A stretch of 64,000 bases of DNA from Lentibacillus daqui (GTDB lineage: Bacteria > Bacillota > Bacilli > Bacillales > Amphibacillaceae), in the NCBI RefSeq assembly GCF_027186265.1, contig NZ_CP114176.1:1178001-1242000 (forward strand), read 5' to 3'. Position numbers and translations under genes: made by a program. Shown here piece by piece: positions 50,756 through 59,242 of the stretch. Below the pieces are notes generated by a model. The model was not told the origin of the DNA. It made no database searches and saw only the letters and a program-made list of their open reading frames with translations. How positions within the stretch are numbered: the stretch's first letter is position 1; each line of letters begins with the position of its first letter.

Positions 50756-51857
50756 ATGGAACTAACAGAAATCAACCATGAATTAGAAAAAATAAAGGCG
50801 CGTATTGCCGATTTTAGGGGGTCTCTTTGACTTAGAGGCAAAAGAGGACCGGATAAAAGAGTTGGAATTGCAAATGACTGACCCTGGTTTTTGGGATCAT
50901 CCCAACGAGGCGCAAAAAGTGATTAATGAAACAAACGGGCTAAAGAATTATGTTGACCGGTTTGCTGAATTGGAGGCAAAACTGGACGATCTGGAGGTTA
51001 GTTATGAATTAGTAAAAGAGGAAAATGATCCCGATCTATTTGCTGAACTAGAAGATGGGATGAATGACCTGCAGGAAAGTGTTAATCAGTTTGAATTGCA
51101 ATTGTTGTTAAGTGAACCATATGATGCCAATAATGCCTTACTTGAGCTTCATCCCGGTGCTGGCGGAACAGAATCACAGGACTGGGCCAGCATGCTACTG
51201 CGGATGTATCAGCGCTGGGCCGAAAGTAAAGGATTTCAGGTTGAAACACTTGATTATTTGCCTGGGGATGAGGCAGGGGTTAAAAGTGTAACGCTATTTA
51301 TTAAAGGTCATAATGCCTACGGGTATCTTAAGGCGGAAAAGGGCGTTCATCGTCTGGTACGAATATCTCCTTTTGATTCGTCCGGAAGAAGACATACATC
51401 ATTTGTTTCCTGCGATGTTACACCTGAGTTTAATGATGAAGTGGAAATAGATATTAACAATGAAGATTTGAAAATTGATACGTACCGTTCCAGCGGTGCA
51501 GGCGGCCAGCATGTAAACAAGACAGATTCTGCAGTCAGAATTACCCATTTGCCAACCAATATCGTGGTGACCTGCCAATCAGAACGTTCACAGATACAAA
51601 ACCGGGAACAAGCAATGAAAATGCTCAAATCAAAATTGTATCAATTGGAAATCGAACGTCAGCAACAAGAATTAAATGAAATTCGCGGTGAACAAAAAGA
51701 AATTGGCTGGGGCAGTCAAATTCGATCCTATGTTTTTCACCCGTATTCCATGGTCAAGGATCATCGAACCAATGTAGAGGTCGGGAATGCGCAAGGTGTT
51801 ATTGATGGTGATTTGGATCCATTTATTGATGCATATTTACGCTCGCAAATGAAGTGA
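50756..51857 (+). CDS. prfB: Peptide chain release factor 2 (programmed +1 frameshift)
   Basis: RF2 of 366 aa, read in two frames. The first 24 codons run from ATG 50756 to CTT (50825-50827); TGA at 50828-50830 follows, and a +1 slip continues at GAC 50829. The signal is canonical: AGGGGG (internal ribosome-site-like), then TCTCTTTGAC. Downstream, SPFDSSGRRHTSF (SPF motif for UGA) and SSGAGGQHVNKTDSAVRITH (GGQ) are intact. RF2 scarcity favours the frameshift, giving autoregulation. Confidence 0.96.
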
Positions 51858-52037
51858 AAACCATTCCCGGCATATACGTGAATTTGTCGGTAATTTGTCA
51901 TAATCTGTATAAGTGTTGCTATTGATGCATTTTGGTCGCTTTTTCAATGCCCAATGGAAAATCAAGGGTTTTAAAATTTGGCAAATGGGTTACAATATCC
52001 TTGATAGTAAAATTCTTTTTGTTAGGGGGATTTTAAA

Positions 52038-52406
52038 GTGAAGAAATGGTTATTAGCGGTTCTTTTTGGTACCGCCCTTGTACTCGGAGCTTGCGGTGGC
52101 GGCGGGGATGACAACGCAGGCAATGACAACGGGAACAATAATGCCAAGGAAGAAAATAATGGTGGCAATGTAGACGAGCAAGCTGCAGAGGATGCTTTCC
52201 AAAGTAATTGTGCTTCTTGTCACGGCTCTGATTTATCTGGCCAAAGCGGTCCTAACTTGCAAAAAGTAGGATCAAAATATTCCAAGGATGAAATTGCTGA
52301 CATTATTGAAAATGGTAAAGAAGGCGACCAAGGAACAATGCCAGCAGGAATGGCTACTGGTGACGATGTTGATCTAATCGCTTCTTGGCTGGCACAAAAG
52401 AAATAA
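52038..52406 (+). CDS. cccB: Cytochrome c-551 lipoprotein
   Basis: A 122-aa membrane-anchored c-type cytochrome. The lipobox is LVLGAC (Cys19), an Asn/Gly-rich linker follows (about 20-48), and the heme site is CASCH (58-62), with Met of GTMPAGM as likely sixth ligand. It transfers electrons to terminal oxidases. RTG 52038 is ATG/GTG-type start GTG after TTAGGGGGATTTTAAA. It follows prfB as in B. subtilis and has its own terminator. Confidence 0.92.
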   Translation: MKKWLLAVLFGTALVLGACGGGGDDNAGNDNGNNNAKEENNGGNVDEQAAEDAFQSNCASCHGSDLSGQSGPNLQKVGSKYSKDEIADIIENGKEGDQGTMPAGMATGDDVDLIASWLAQKK

Positions 52407-52419
52407 GAAGATTTTAGGG

Positions 52420-52460
52420 AAGCTTGACCAACCTTATATGGTTGGTCAAGCTTTTTAAAT
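52420..52460 (+). terminator. Terminator of cccB
   Basis: AAGCTTGACCAACC pairs perfectly with GGTTGGTCAAGCTT and is followed by TTT. Confidence 0.9.
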
Positions 52461-52660
52461 TTTTTTCATAAGTTTTTAATAAATAGGTCTAATGAAGTGT
52501 TGACATGAAGCAGTGACTACAATTAAAATATTGCATTTGAAATAAAAATGTAATATTTTTTTGCCTAAAAATGTCGTCGAAAAATGTTATACTATGGAAA
52601 GTATGATAAAATACTGTTGCAAGTTACCGATAATGAACCCCGGCACACATCCCAACTTAA

Positions 52661-52860
52661 AGTGCGTGTTCAAAAAGGACCGAGAAGTTCTAGGCGGCGT
52701 AGCTTTGAGCACCGGAGTGTACATAAAAGGTACATGAGGAGCGGAAAAGCAAGCCAACGAGCTTCAAAGGAAGGCCGACTAAAAACGGGCTTGCGCTCAG
52801 GCGTCGGCATACCCCTTTTGAAGGGGCATGTCATTTTTACCGGACTTTTTGAACATCCTC
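52661..52860 (+). mobile_element. MITE-like element, copy E (with inner module)
   Basis: A 200-bp copy in the 5' leader of ftsE, flanked by TTAAA (52657-52661 and 52861-52865; the left repeat shares its A with the element edge). It carries the same inner module as copy B in place of the short core. A TATACT-containing promoter (ATGTTATACTATGG near 52590) lies upstream, so the element would be transcribed with ftsEX. Confidence 0.78.
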
Positions 52861-52898
52861 TTAAACGAATTTAAATAATTTAAAAGGTGATTTGAAAT

Positions 52899-53585
52899 AT
52901 GATAACGATGAAAGATGTATATAAAACATATTCCAACGGTGTGACTGCACTTAATGGAATTAATGTATCGATCGACATGGGAGAGTTTGTTTACATAGTC
53001 GGTCCGAGTGGTGCAGGGAAATCCACTTTTGTTAAACTTATCTATCGCGAAGAAAAACCCTCTGAAGGATTAATCATTATCAACAATAAAAATATAGCCG
53101 AGATAAAAGAACGAAAAGTCCCCTATCTGCGCCGTGACATCGGTGTGATCTTCCAAGATTTTAAATTGTTACCCAAACTAACAGTCTATGAAAATGTTGC
53201 CTTTGCATTGGAAGTAATCGAAAAGCCGCCTAAAACAATTCGTAAACGGGTCATGGAAGTACTGGAAATGGTTGGATTGAAAAACAAAGCCAGGTTTATT
53301 CCGGATGAACTATCCGGTGGGGAGCAGCAGCGTGTATCTATTGCACGGGCAATTATCAATCAACCTAAAATAGTGATCGCAGACGAGCCAACAGGTAATA
53401 TTGATCCCGACACTTCCTGGGGGATTATGCGCATTTTTGAAGAAATCAATTTGCGTGGTACGACCATTATCATGGCTACGCATAATAAAGAAATCGTCAA
53501 TACCTTAAAAAAACGTGTTATAGCCGTAGAAGATGGCTTAATTGTACGAGACGAACATCGAGGTGAATACGGCTATGAGATTTAG
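52899..53585 (+). CDS. ftsE: Cell division ATPase FtsE
   Basis: A 228-aa ABC ATPase of the FtsEX complex. It has VGPSGAGKSTFVKLIYREE (Walker A), the signature LSGGEQQRVSIARAI, and VIADEPTGNIDPDTS (Walker B). With FtsX it activates cell-wall hydrolases and links wall growth to division. ATG 52899 follows AAAAGGTGATTTGAAAT. It overlaps ftsX by 11 bases. Confidence 0.95.
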   Translation: MITMKDVYKTYSNGVTALNGINVSIDMGEFVYIVGPSGAGKSTFVKLIYREEKPSEGLIIINNKNIAEIKERKVPYLRRDIGVIFQDFKLLPKLTVYENVAFALEVIEKPPKTIRKRVMEVLEMVGLKNKARFIPDELSGGEQQRVSIARAIINQPKIVIADEPTGNIDPDTSWGIMRIFEEINLRGTTIIMATHNKEIVNTLKKRVIAVEDGLIVRDEHRGEYGYEI

Positions 53586-54468
53586 AACATTAAGACGGCA
53601 TGTTCGTGAAGGGTTTAAAAATATTTTTCGCAACGGCTGGATGACAGTGGCCTCGGTTGGTGCCGTCACAACGACATTGATTTTGGTCGGTGCCTTTCTT
53701 GCAATAATGTTCAACTTGAATAATATGGCCGATAACATTGAGGGCGACGTTGAAATTAATGTGCTGATTGACTCCACAGCAAATAAAGCTCAAATTGAAC
53801 AATTGAATGGGGAAATTAAGGACATTGGCAAGGTAGAAAGTGTCCGGTTCTCATCAAAGGATGAACAGTTAAAGGAACTTATTGAAAGCATGGGAAAACA
53901 AGGAGACGCTTGGGAGTTATTTGAACAGGATAATCCGCTGAACCATGTGTTTGTGGTCAAAACAAAAGATCCAGTTGACACCATCAATGTTGCCAAAGAA
54001 ATCAGCGGGTTCGATAGTGTGCAAGAAGTGAACTATGGCCAGGATGTAGTCAAGCGATTATTCCAATTTAACAAATATGCCCGGACTATTGGGATTATCT
54101 TGATTGTTGGATTATTATTTACCGCGACATTCCTAATCTCAAACACTATTAAACTCACGATTATGGCGCGCAGTAAGGAAATCGGCATTATGAAATTGGT
54201 TGGAGCGACCAATGGATTCATTCGGTGGCCATTTTTCATTGAGGGGATGTTACTAGGTATCCTTGGGGCAGTAATTCCGATCGCCGTTGTTTTAGGTGGT
54301 TATTACTATCTGGAGAATGTTCTTAGTCAGAAAATCTCATTTAGCTTTGTAACATTATTACCTTTTAACCCGTTTGCTTGGGAATTATCACTTGTTATTC
54401 TACTAATTGGTGCAGTGATTGGAATTTGGGGCAGCACAATGAGTGTCCGTAAGTTCTTGAAAGTTTAA
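53575..54468 (+). CDS. ftsX: Cell division membrane protein FtsX
   Basis: A 297-aa four-helix membrane protein (helix 1 about 23-45; helices 2-4 from about 170), with an extracellular domain between helices 1 and 2. The start MRFRTLRRHVREGFKNIFRN is typical, and MARSKEIGIMKLVGATNGFI is the FtsX permease loop. ATG 53575 lies inside the ftsE end; GAGGTG precedes it. The partner is FtsE. The extracellular loop would bind the LytM hydrolase encoded next. Confidence 0.95.
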   Translation: MRFRTLRRHVREGFKNIFRNGWMTVASVGAVTTTLILVGAFLAIMFNLNNMADNIEGDVEINVLIDSTANKAQIEQLNGEIKDIGKVESVRFSSKDEQLKELIESMGKQGDAWELFEQDNPLNHVFVVKTKDPVDTINVAKEISGFDSVQEVNYGQDVVKRLFQFNKYARTIGIILIVGLLFTATFLISNTIKLTIMARSKEIGIMKLVGATNGFIRWPFFIEGMLLGILGAVIPIAVVLGGYYYLENVLSQKISFSFVTLLPFNPFAWELSLVILLIGAVIGIWGSTMSVRKFLKV

Positions 54469-54510
54469 TAGCAGATGTCCTAAAGACCGATGTTAATAGA
54501 AAAAACATAT

Positions 54511-54565
54511 CAAAAAGTTGCCAAATAAAAAAACAAATGTACAGCTGATATTTGGTGACTTTTTG
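54511..54565 (+). terminator. Long A/T hairpin between ftsX and LytM gene
   Basis: CAAAAAGTTGCCAAATA (54511-54527) pairs with TATTTGGTGACTTTTTG (54549-54565), 17 bp with two G-T pairs. It ends in TTTTTG and probably acts as a terminator or attenuator after ftsX. Confidence 0.6.
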
Positions 54566-54608
54566 AATAATGGTTGCAATTGTAGAGAGAAAGGGTAGGG
54601 TTTACGAG

Positions 54609-55985
54609 ATGAAAAAAGTAGCACCATATATACTTACTGGAGTCCTCATGTTGGGATCAAGTTTTTCTGCGATCAGTCCTGTTCATGCAAAATCAATGGA
54701 CGAAGTGAACGATCAGATCAATCAGTTGGAAAAAGAAAAAGATGAACTGACAGAAAAACAAGGGGATGTAAACAATAAGAAAAACGATGCCGACAAAAAA
54801 ATGAATGATAATCTGTCTAAGCAAGATAATGTAACAGACCAGTTGAATAAGCTGGATGATCAACTTTCTGATACAAAAACCAAAATTAATGCCAAAGAAG
54901 ATAAAATTGCTGAAACTAACAATGAAATCAATCAGCTAAAGGAACAAATCAAGGAATTGAAACAAGAAATTGAAAAGTTAAAAACAAGTATTAAAGAACG
55001 AGAGGCATTGCTTAAAGAGCGACTTCGAGCCATTCAACAAAATGGTGGAGATATGAAGTATATGGAAGTTATTCTTGGCTCACAAAACTTTAGCGATTTT
55101 ATTAGCAGATCATCGGTAGTTAATACAATCATGGATTCCGATAAGGGAATTATGGAAGCGTTGGAAGCTGATAAAAAGGAATTGGAAAAAAAGCGATCCG
55201 ACGTTCAACAGAATAAAAAAGAAGTAGAAGACAAAAAGGCTACATTAGAGGCGCAAAAAAAGGAACTGGAATCCTTGAAGAAAAAATTGAATAAACAAAC
55301 GGGCGAGAAGAAAAAAATGATGAAGAAGCTCGAAAAAGAACACGATGAACTGGAAGATTACAAAATGAGTTTGGAAGAGCAGGAACGGGTAATGGATCAA
55401 CAGGCCCAAGCGATTGAACAAGACAAAAAATCCGCCGCTGATCAAAAGGCCAAATTGGAAAAACAGGCAGAAGAGCGAAGGGCCAAAGCAAAAGAACAAG
55501 AAAAGGCACAAAAGCCCCGGACAAGTGCAAATGCAAATACAACGAGTACTAGCAGTAATACCAGTAAGAGCAGCAGCTCTGAAAACATCCAAACTGGTGG
55601 TAGTGGCAAATTAGCGTGGCCGGCAAACGGACGGCTATCATCAGGCTACGGAGCGAGAAGTTTTGGCTATCACTACGGCGTCGATATTGCCAATTCTACT
55701 GGTACACCAATCCATGCTTCTGAATCGGGTACCGTAACCCGGGCTGAGCGTTCGGATAGCTACGGAAATGTGGTATATGTCTACCATCCACATCTTAACC
55801 TGACAACGGTTTATGCACATATGTCAAGTTTGTCCGTTAGTTATGGTGATCATGTTAACGCTGGTCAGCAGATAGGTTTAATGGGCAATACAGGACAATC
55901 GTTTGGAAGTCATTGTCACTTTGAAGTTCATGAGGGACAATGGAGCTACCGTAGCGGTGTCGACCCAATGCCATATTTACAATAA
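54609..55985 (+). CDS. EnvC-like coiled-coil LytM (M23) peptidoglycan hydrolase
   Basis: A 458-aa secreted protein. A signal peptide (about 1-30, ending PVHAKS) is followed by a long coiled coil (about 30-280) with an EnvC/CwlO-like break at MKYMEVILGSQNFSDFISRS. A Ser/Thr/Asn linker (about 295-325) and an M23 domain (about 330-458) follow. Metal ligands are present in FGYHYGVDIA and SHCHFEV, so it should be an active endopeptidase. ATG 54609 follows AAGGGTAGGG. It is next to ftsEX, arguing that FtsX regulates it as EnvC or CwlO are elsewhere. Confidence 0.88.
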   Translation: MKKVAPYILTGVLMLGSSFSAISPVHAKSMDEVNDQINQLEKEKDELTEKQGDVNNKKNDADKKMNDNLSKQDNVTDQLNKLDDQLSDTKTKINAKEDKIAETNNEINQLKEQIKELKQEIEKLKTSIKEREALLKERLRAIQQNGGDMKYMEVILGSQNFSDFISRSSVVNTIMDSDKGIMEALEADKKELEKKRSDVQQNKKEVEDKKATLEAQKKELESLKKKLNKQTGEKKKMMKKLEKEHDELEDYKMSLEEQERVMDQQAQAIEQDKKSAADQKAKLEKQAEERRAKAKEQEKAQKPRTSANANTTSTSSNTSKSSSSENIQTGGSGKLAWPANGRLSSGYGARSFGYHYGVDIANSTGTPIHASESGTVTRAERSDSYGNVVYVYHPHLNLTTVYAHMSSLSVSYGDHVNAGQQIGLMGNTGQSFGSHCHFEVHEGQWSYRSGVDPMPYLQ

Positions 55986-56076
55986 CCATCTCGTTATGAA
56001 TCTGGAAAACTTGTATCGAGCTCCAATCGGTGGATTTCATGATTTGACTCAATCAAGCATAGGCTATATATTAAAG

Positions 56077-56106
56077 GCATCGCACATTACGGTGTGATGC
56101 TTTTTT
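56077..56106 (+). terminator. Terminator of LytM hydrolase gene
   Basis: GCATCGCAC pairs with GTGTGATGC and is followed by TTTTTT. Confidence 0.85.
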
Positions 56107-56243
56107 GATAGGAAAATGAACAGGCCAATCTTGGAACGCTAATAGAATAGGTCGGCTAGTCTGTTTGACGAATGTACATGAGAATGTTTAATATTTTATA
56201 GATAAGAACCACCAATCCAAAAATGATTAATTGGGGTGAGATG

Positions 56244-57698
56244 ATGAAGTTTAAAAAACAGCATATACTTATTTTAGCTTTAGCGCTTATTCTCGCTTTT
56301 GTCGGGGGTTTTGCAGGAGTGAAACTGGCACAACCGCATCAGGCGAAGGAAAATAGCGAAACCAATTTGGACACGCCATCTACTGCAAGTGGCAATACCG
56401 AAGTACCGGAAAATATGGATAAAGTGGAACAGGCTTTTCAATTAATTAAAGAGAATTATTTAGAGGATGTAAAGGATCAAGATTTAATTGACGGCGCTGT
56501 TAAGGGAATGCTAAAAACATTGGATGACCCTTACAGTACATATATGGATGCCGAAACGATGAAAGGCTTTAACGAAACCATAGAATCATCTTTTGAGGGT
56601 ATTGGTGCTGAAGTAAGCTTGAAAAATGGAAAGGTCACCATCATCGCTCCGATCAAAGATTCACCTGCTGAAGATGCTGGATTACGACCTAATGATCAGG
56701 TTTTAAAGGTGAATGATGAGAGTGTCGAAGGATTGGAACTATATGAAGCCGTGGAAAAAATACGCGGGAAGAAAGGTTCCAAAGTTGTCTTGAAAGTACA
56801 ACGACCCGGTGTTTCTGACCCGTTTGATGTAACCCTTGTACGTGATGACATCCCCGTTGAGACCGTGAATGCGGATGTTAAGAAAATGAACGGAAAAAAA
56901 ACCGGCATACTAGAAATTACCACATTCTCGGAGAATACAGCGAAGGAATTTGATGAGCAATTAACGAAACTGGAAAAGCAGGGAATCGAGGGTCTGGTTA
57001 TTGATGTTCGGGGTAACCCCGGCGGATTATTTGATGCAGTCCAGGATATTTTGAAAATGTTCATTCCGAAAGACCTGCCATATGTCCAGATTGAGGATCA
57101 AAATGGTGAAAAGACACCATATTACTCAGATCTGAAAAAGAAAAAAGATTACCCAATTAGTGTTATAGTTGATGAGGGGAGTGCCTCAGCTTCGGAAATT
57201 CTGGCGGTGGCGATGAAAGAGGCTGGATATGATGTCGTGGGAACGAAAAGCTTCGGAAAAGGAACCGTGCAACAAGCAGTTCCTATGGGGGATGGAAGCA
57301 CCATTAAACTAACCTTTTATAAATGGCTTTCCCCTAAAGGAAATTGGATTCACGACAAAGGAGTTGAGCCAACGATTAAGGAAAAGCAGCCAAATTATTT
57401 TTATTCAAACCCGATCAAGGTCAAAAAACCACTTGCCTACAACCATACGGGTGAAAACATTAAGAACATACAAATCATGTTATCGGGATTGAACTATGAT
57501 ACTGGCCGTGATGATGGATACTTTAATAAACAGACAGAGCAAGCAGTCAAGGCGTTTCAACAGGACAACGATTTAAAACAAACAGGCAAGGTTGATGAAA
57601 AAACCGCAGAACTGATTGAAGCACAAATTATTGATCATATTCGCGAAGGTGATGACGATCAGCAAATGAAAAAGGCCTTGCAGGAACTGTATAAATAA
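56244..57698 (+). CDS. ctpB: Carboxy-terminal processing protease (S41)
   Basis: A 484-aa S41 protease with an N-terminal signal/anchor helix (about 5-27), a PDZ domain (about 90-180), the protease domain (about 200-360) and a C-terminal peptidoglycan-binding domain (about 390-455). The catalytic serine lies in VDEGSASASEILA and the lysine in GTKSFGKGTVQQ. CtpB in B. subtilis cleaves SpoIVFA during sporulation signalling. The start is one of two adjacent ATGs (56241/56244) after GGGGTGAG. The order ftsEX-ctpB-minJ resembles B. subtilis. Confidence 0.9.
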   Translation: MKFKKQHILILALALILAFVGGFAGVKLAQPHQAKENSETNLDTPSTASGNTEVPENMDKVEQAFQLIKENYLEDVKDQDLIDGAVKGMLKTLDDPYSTYMDAETMKGFNETIESSFEGIGAEVSLKNGKVTIIAPIKDSPAEDAGLRPNDQVLKVNDESVEGLELYEAVEKIRGKKGSKVVLKVQRPGVSDPFDVTLVRDDIPVETVNADVKKMNGKKTGILEITTFSENTAKEFDEQLTKLEKQGIEGLVIDVRGNPGGLFDAVQDILKMFIPKDLPYVQIEDQNGEKTPYYSDLKKKKDYPISVIVDEGSASASEILAVAMKEAGYDVVGTKSFGKGTVQQAVPMGDGSTIKLTFYKWLSPKGNWIHDKGVEPTIKEKQPNYFYSNPIKVKKPLAYNHTGENIKNIQIMLSGLNYDTGRDDGYFNKQTEQAVKAFQQDNDLKQTGKVDEKTAELIEAQIIDHIREGDDDQQMKKALQELYK

Positions 57699-57704
57699 GA
57701 TAGT

Positions 57705-57735
57705 AAATCCGCGGAAAAGCCCGCGGATTTGTTGT
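57705..57735 (+). terminator. Terminator of ctpB
   Basis: AAATCCGCGG pairs with CCGCGGATTT around AAAAGC. Confidence 0.8.
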
Positions 57736-57848
57736 GTTCAAAATATCGTATCATGGTAAAATAAAAGGAGTATGTACAAAACAGAAATAATGCCAGTTGA
57801 CATGCTTGAAAAGACGTACATAATTGTTATGTGAAGAAGGTGATTAAA

Positions 57849-59066
57849 TTGGCTGAAGCATGGTTATTCGAATTGGTCAAGGGAATTGGCAAATTGTTTT
57901 TAAATCCGCTTCTGTATTGGGCGGTTATACTAGTTGTTTTAAGTGGAATATCCAGAGTCAAAAAGGAACGAAGCAATTTTGGTATAAAAGTATTTGATGT
58001 GTTTGCGGAATGGCAAAACACATGGCGGATATCGCTTGTATCCGGTTTGGTTGTTTCCGTAGTATGTTTAGGGTTGGGAGTAATCTTTTCTTATGAGACT
58101 GTTATTCTATTAAGTCTGGTAAGTATTGTGCTTAGTGTCGCATTAAAATTCACCTATCTTTCTCCAAGTTACACTATTGGAATAACGTTTTTATTGCTAT
58201 TATTTATTCCCCTGCTAACGGACGAAATCCCGTTCATTCACGGCAACGATTTATTTTCGGCTGTAAATTTCACCGGATTAGCGCTTTTATTGGGGTTATT
58301 GTTATTGGTCGAAGGGATCCAGGTGAACCATGTAAATCGAAATGAATCATTTCCCGAGCTGGTAATGAGCAAACGTGGTAAGTGGGTAGGGCAACACCAC
58401 TTGAAAAAAATGAGCATCATCCCATTCTTTGTATTAATACCTTCCGGGGCGATTACCCCATTTGCTTCATTTTGGCCGACTATTTCAATTGGCGCAGACT
58501 CGTATAGTATATTACTGGTGCCTTTTCTACTTGGGTTTGATCATATTGTAAAAGGACATGCCCCTTATCAGGTAAAAAGAAAATTGGCCACTTCCATTGG
58601 GATGCTTGGTGTATTGGTATTATTACTTGCTGTGGGGAGTTTATTTATTACATGGCTGTCACTTACTGCTGTTATTATAGCTATTTTGGGCAGAGAATAT
58701 ATTCGTTATAAACACCAAGTATATGATAATAAAAGCAATCCATATTTTCATATGGAGAAAAATGGATTAAAGGTGTTGGGAGTCATTCCTGGTTCGCCGG
58801 CTGACCAAGTTGGTGTGTTAACCGGGGAGACGATTTATAAGGTTAATGGACAACGTGTCAATCAAGTGGCCGACTTTTATCGTGCATTACAGACTAGTGG
58901 TGCATACTTCAAAATGGACGTAATTGACGATGGCGGAGAGATTCGTTTTGTACAACACGCCTTTTACCAGCACGATCATCATGAATTGGGAATTTTGTTT
59001 GCCAAAGAAAAATATCGGCTGTCTGAGAGAAAGAGAAATAAAGACTCGAATGTGAAGCAAGAATAG
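57849..59066 (+). CDS. minJ: MinJ-like PDZ membrane protein
   Basis: A 405-aa protein with about six to eight membrane helices and a C-terminal PDZ domain (about 305-385: LKVLGVIPGSPADQVGVLTG and VNGQRVNQVADFYRALQ). This layout and the position between ctpB and uvrB match MinJ, which links DivIVA to MinD at the septum and poles. TTG 57849 is preferred because AAGGTG lies at suitable distance; GTG 57831 is an alternative. swrA, between ctpB and minJ in B. subtilis, is absent. Confidence 0.82.
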   Translation: MAEAWLFELVKGIGKLFLNPLLYWAVILVVLSGISRVKKERSNFGIKVFDVFAEWQNTWRISLVSGLVVSVVCLGLGVIFSYETVILLSLVSIVLSVALKFTYLSPSYTIGITFLLLLFIPLLTDEIPFIHGNDLFSAVNFTGLALLLGLLLLVEGIQVNHVNRNESFPELVMSKRGKWVGQHHLKKMSIIPFFVLIPSGAITPFASFWPTISIGADSYSILLVPFLLGFDHIVKGHAPYQVKRKLATSIGMLGVLVLLLAVGSLFITWLSLTAVIIAILGREYIRYKHQVYDNKSNPYFHMEKNGLKVLGVIPGSPADQVGVLTGETIYKVNGQRVNQVADFYRALQTSGAYFKMDVIDDGGEIRFVQHAFYQHDHHELGILFAKEKYRLSERKRNKDSNVKQE

Positions 59067-59158
59067 AATCCATGTCATAAACCTTGATAGGCACATGTTC
59101 ATGACTGGTATATCCTCAGGTTGGAAATACTAATATTAAACTTCTTAAGCAAAAAAAT

Positions 59159-59172
59159 CGAATACTCGTTCG
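59159..59172 (+). promoter_or_regulatory. LexA (SOS) box of uvrB
   Basis: CGAATACTCGTTCG matches the Gram-positive SOS consensus CGAAC-N4-GTTCG with one mismatch. It lies 71 bp before uvrB and just ahead of a TTAAAAT -10-like box. Confidence 0.8.
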
Positions 59173-59242
59173 TTTGTATGTTAAAATAATTAAATATCTA
59201 TGGTAAACTAATGAGAGAGAATATAGATCGGAGGCTTGCCTT

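Noticed and set aside
52584..52874. 96-aa frame overlapping MITE-like copy E
   Set aside because: Same reason: it is the repeat read through, and copies at other sites do not keep the frame.
54609..55600. Repeated KEL/EEK stretches in the LytM gene taken as a sequence repeat or CRISPR-like pattern
   Set aside because: They are coiled-coil heptads of one protein; no regular spacer-repeat array exists anywhere in the window.
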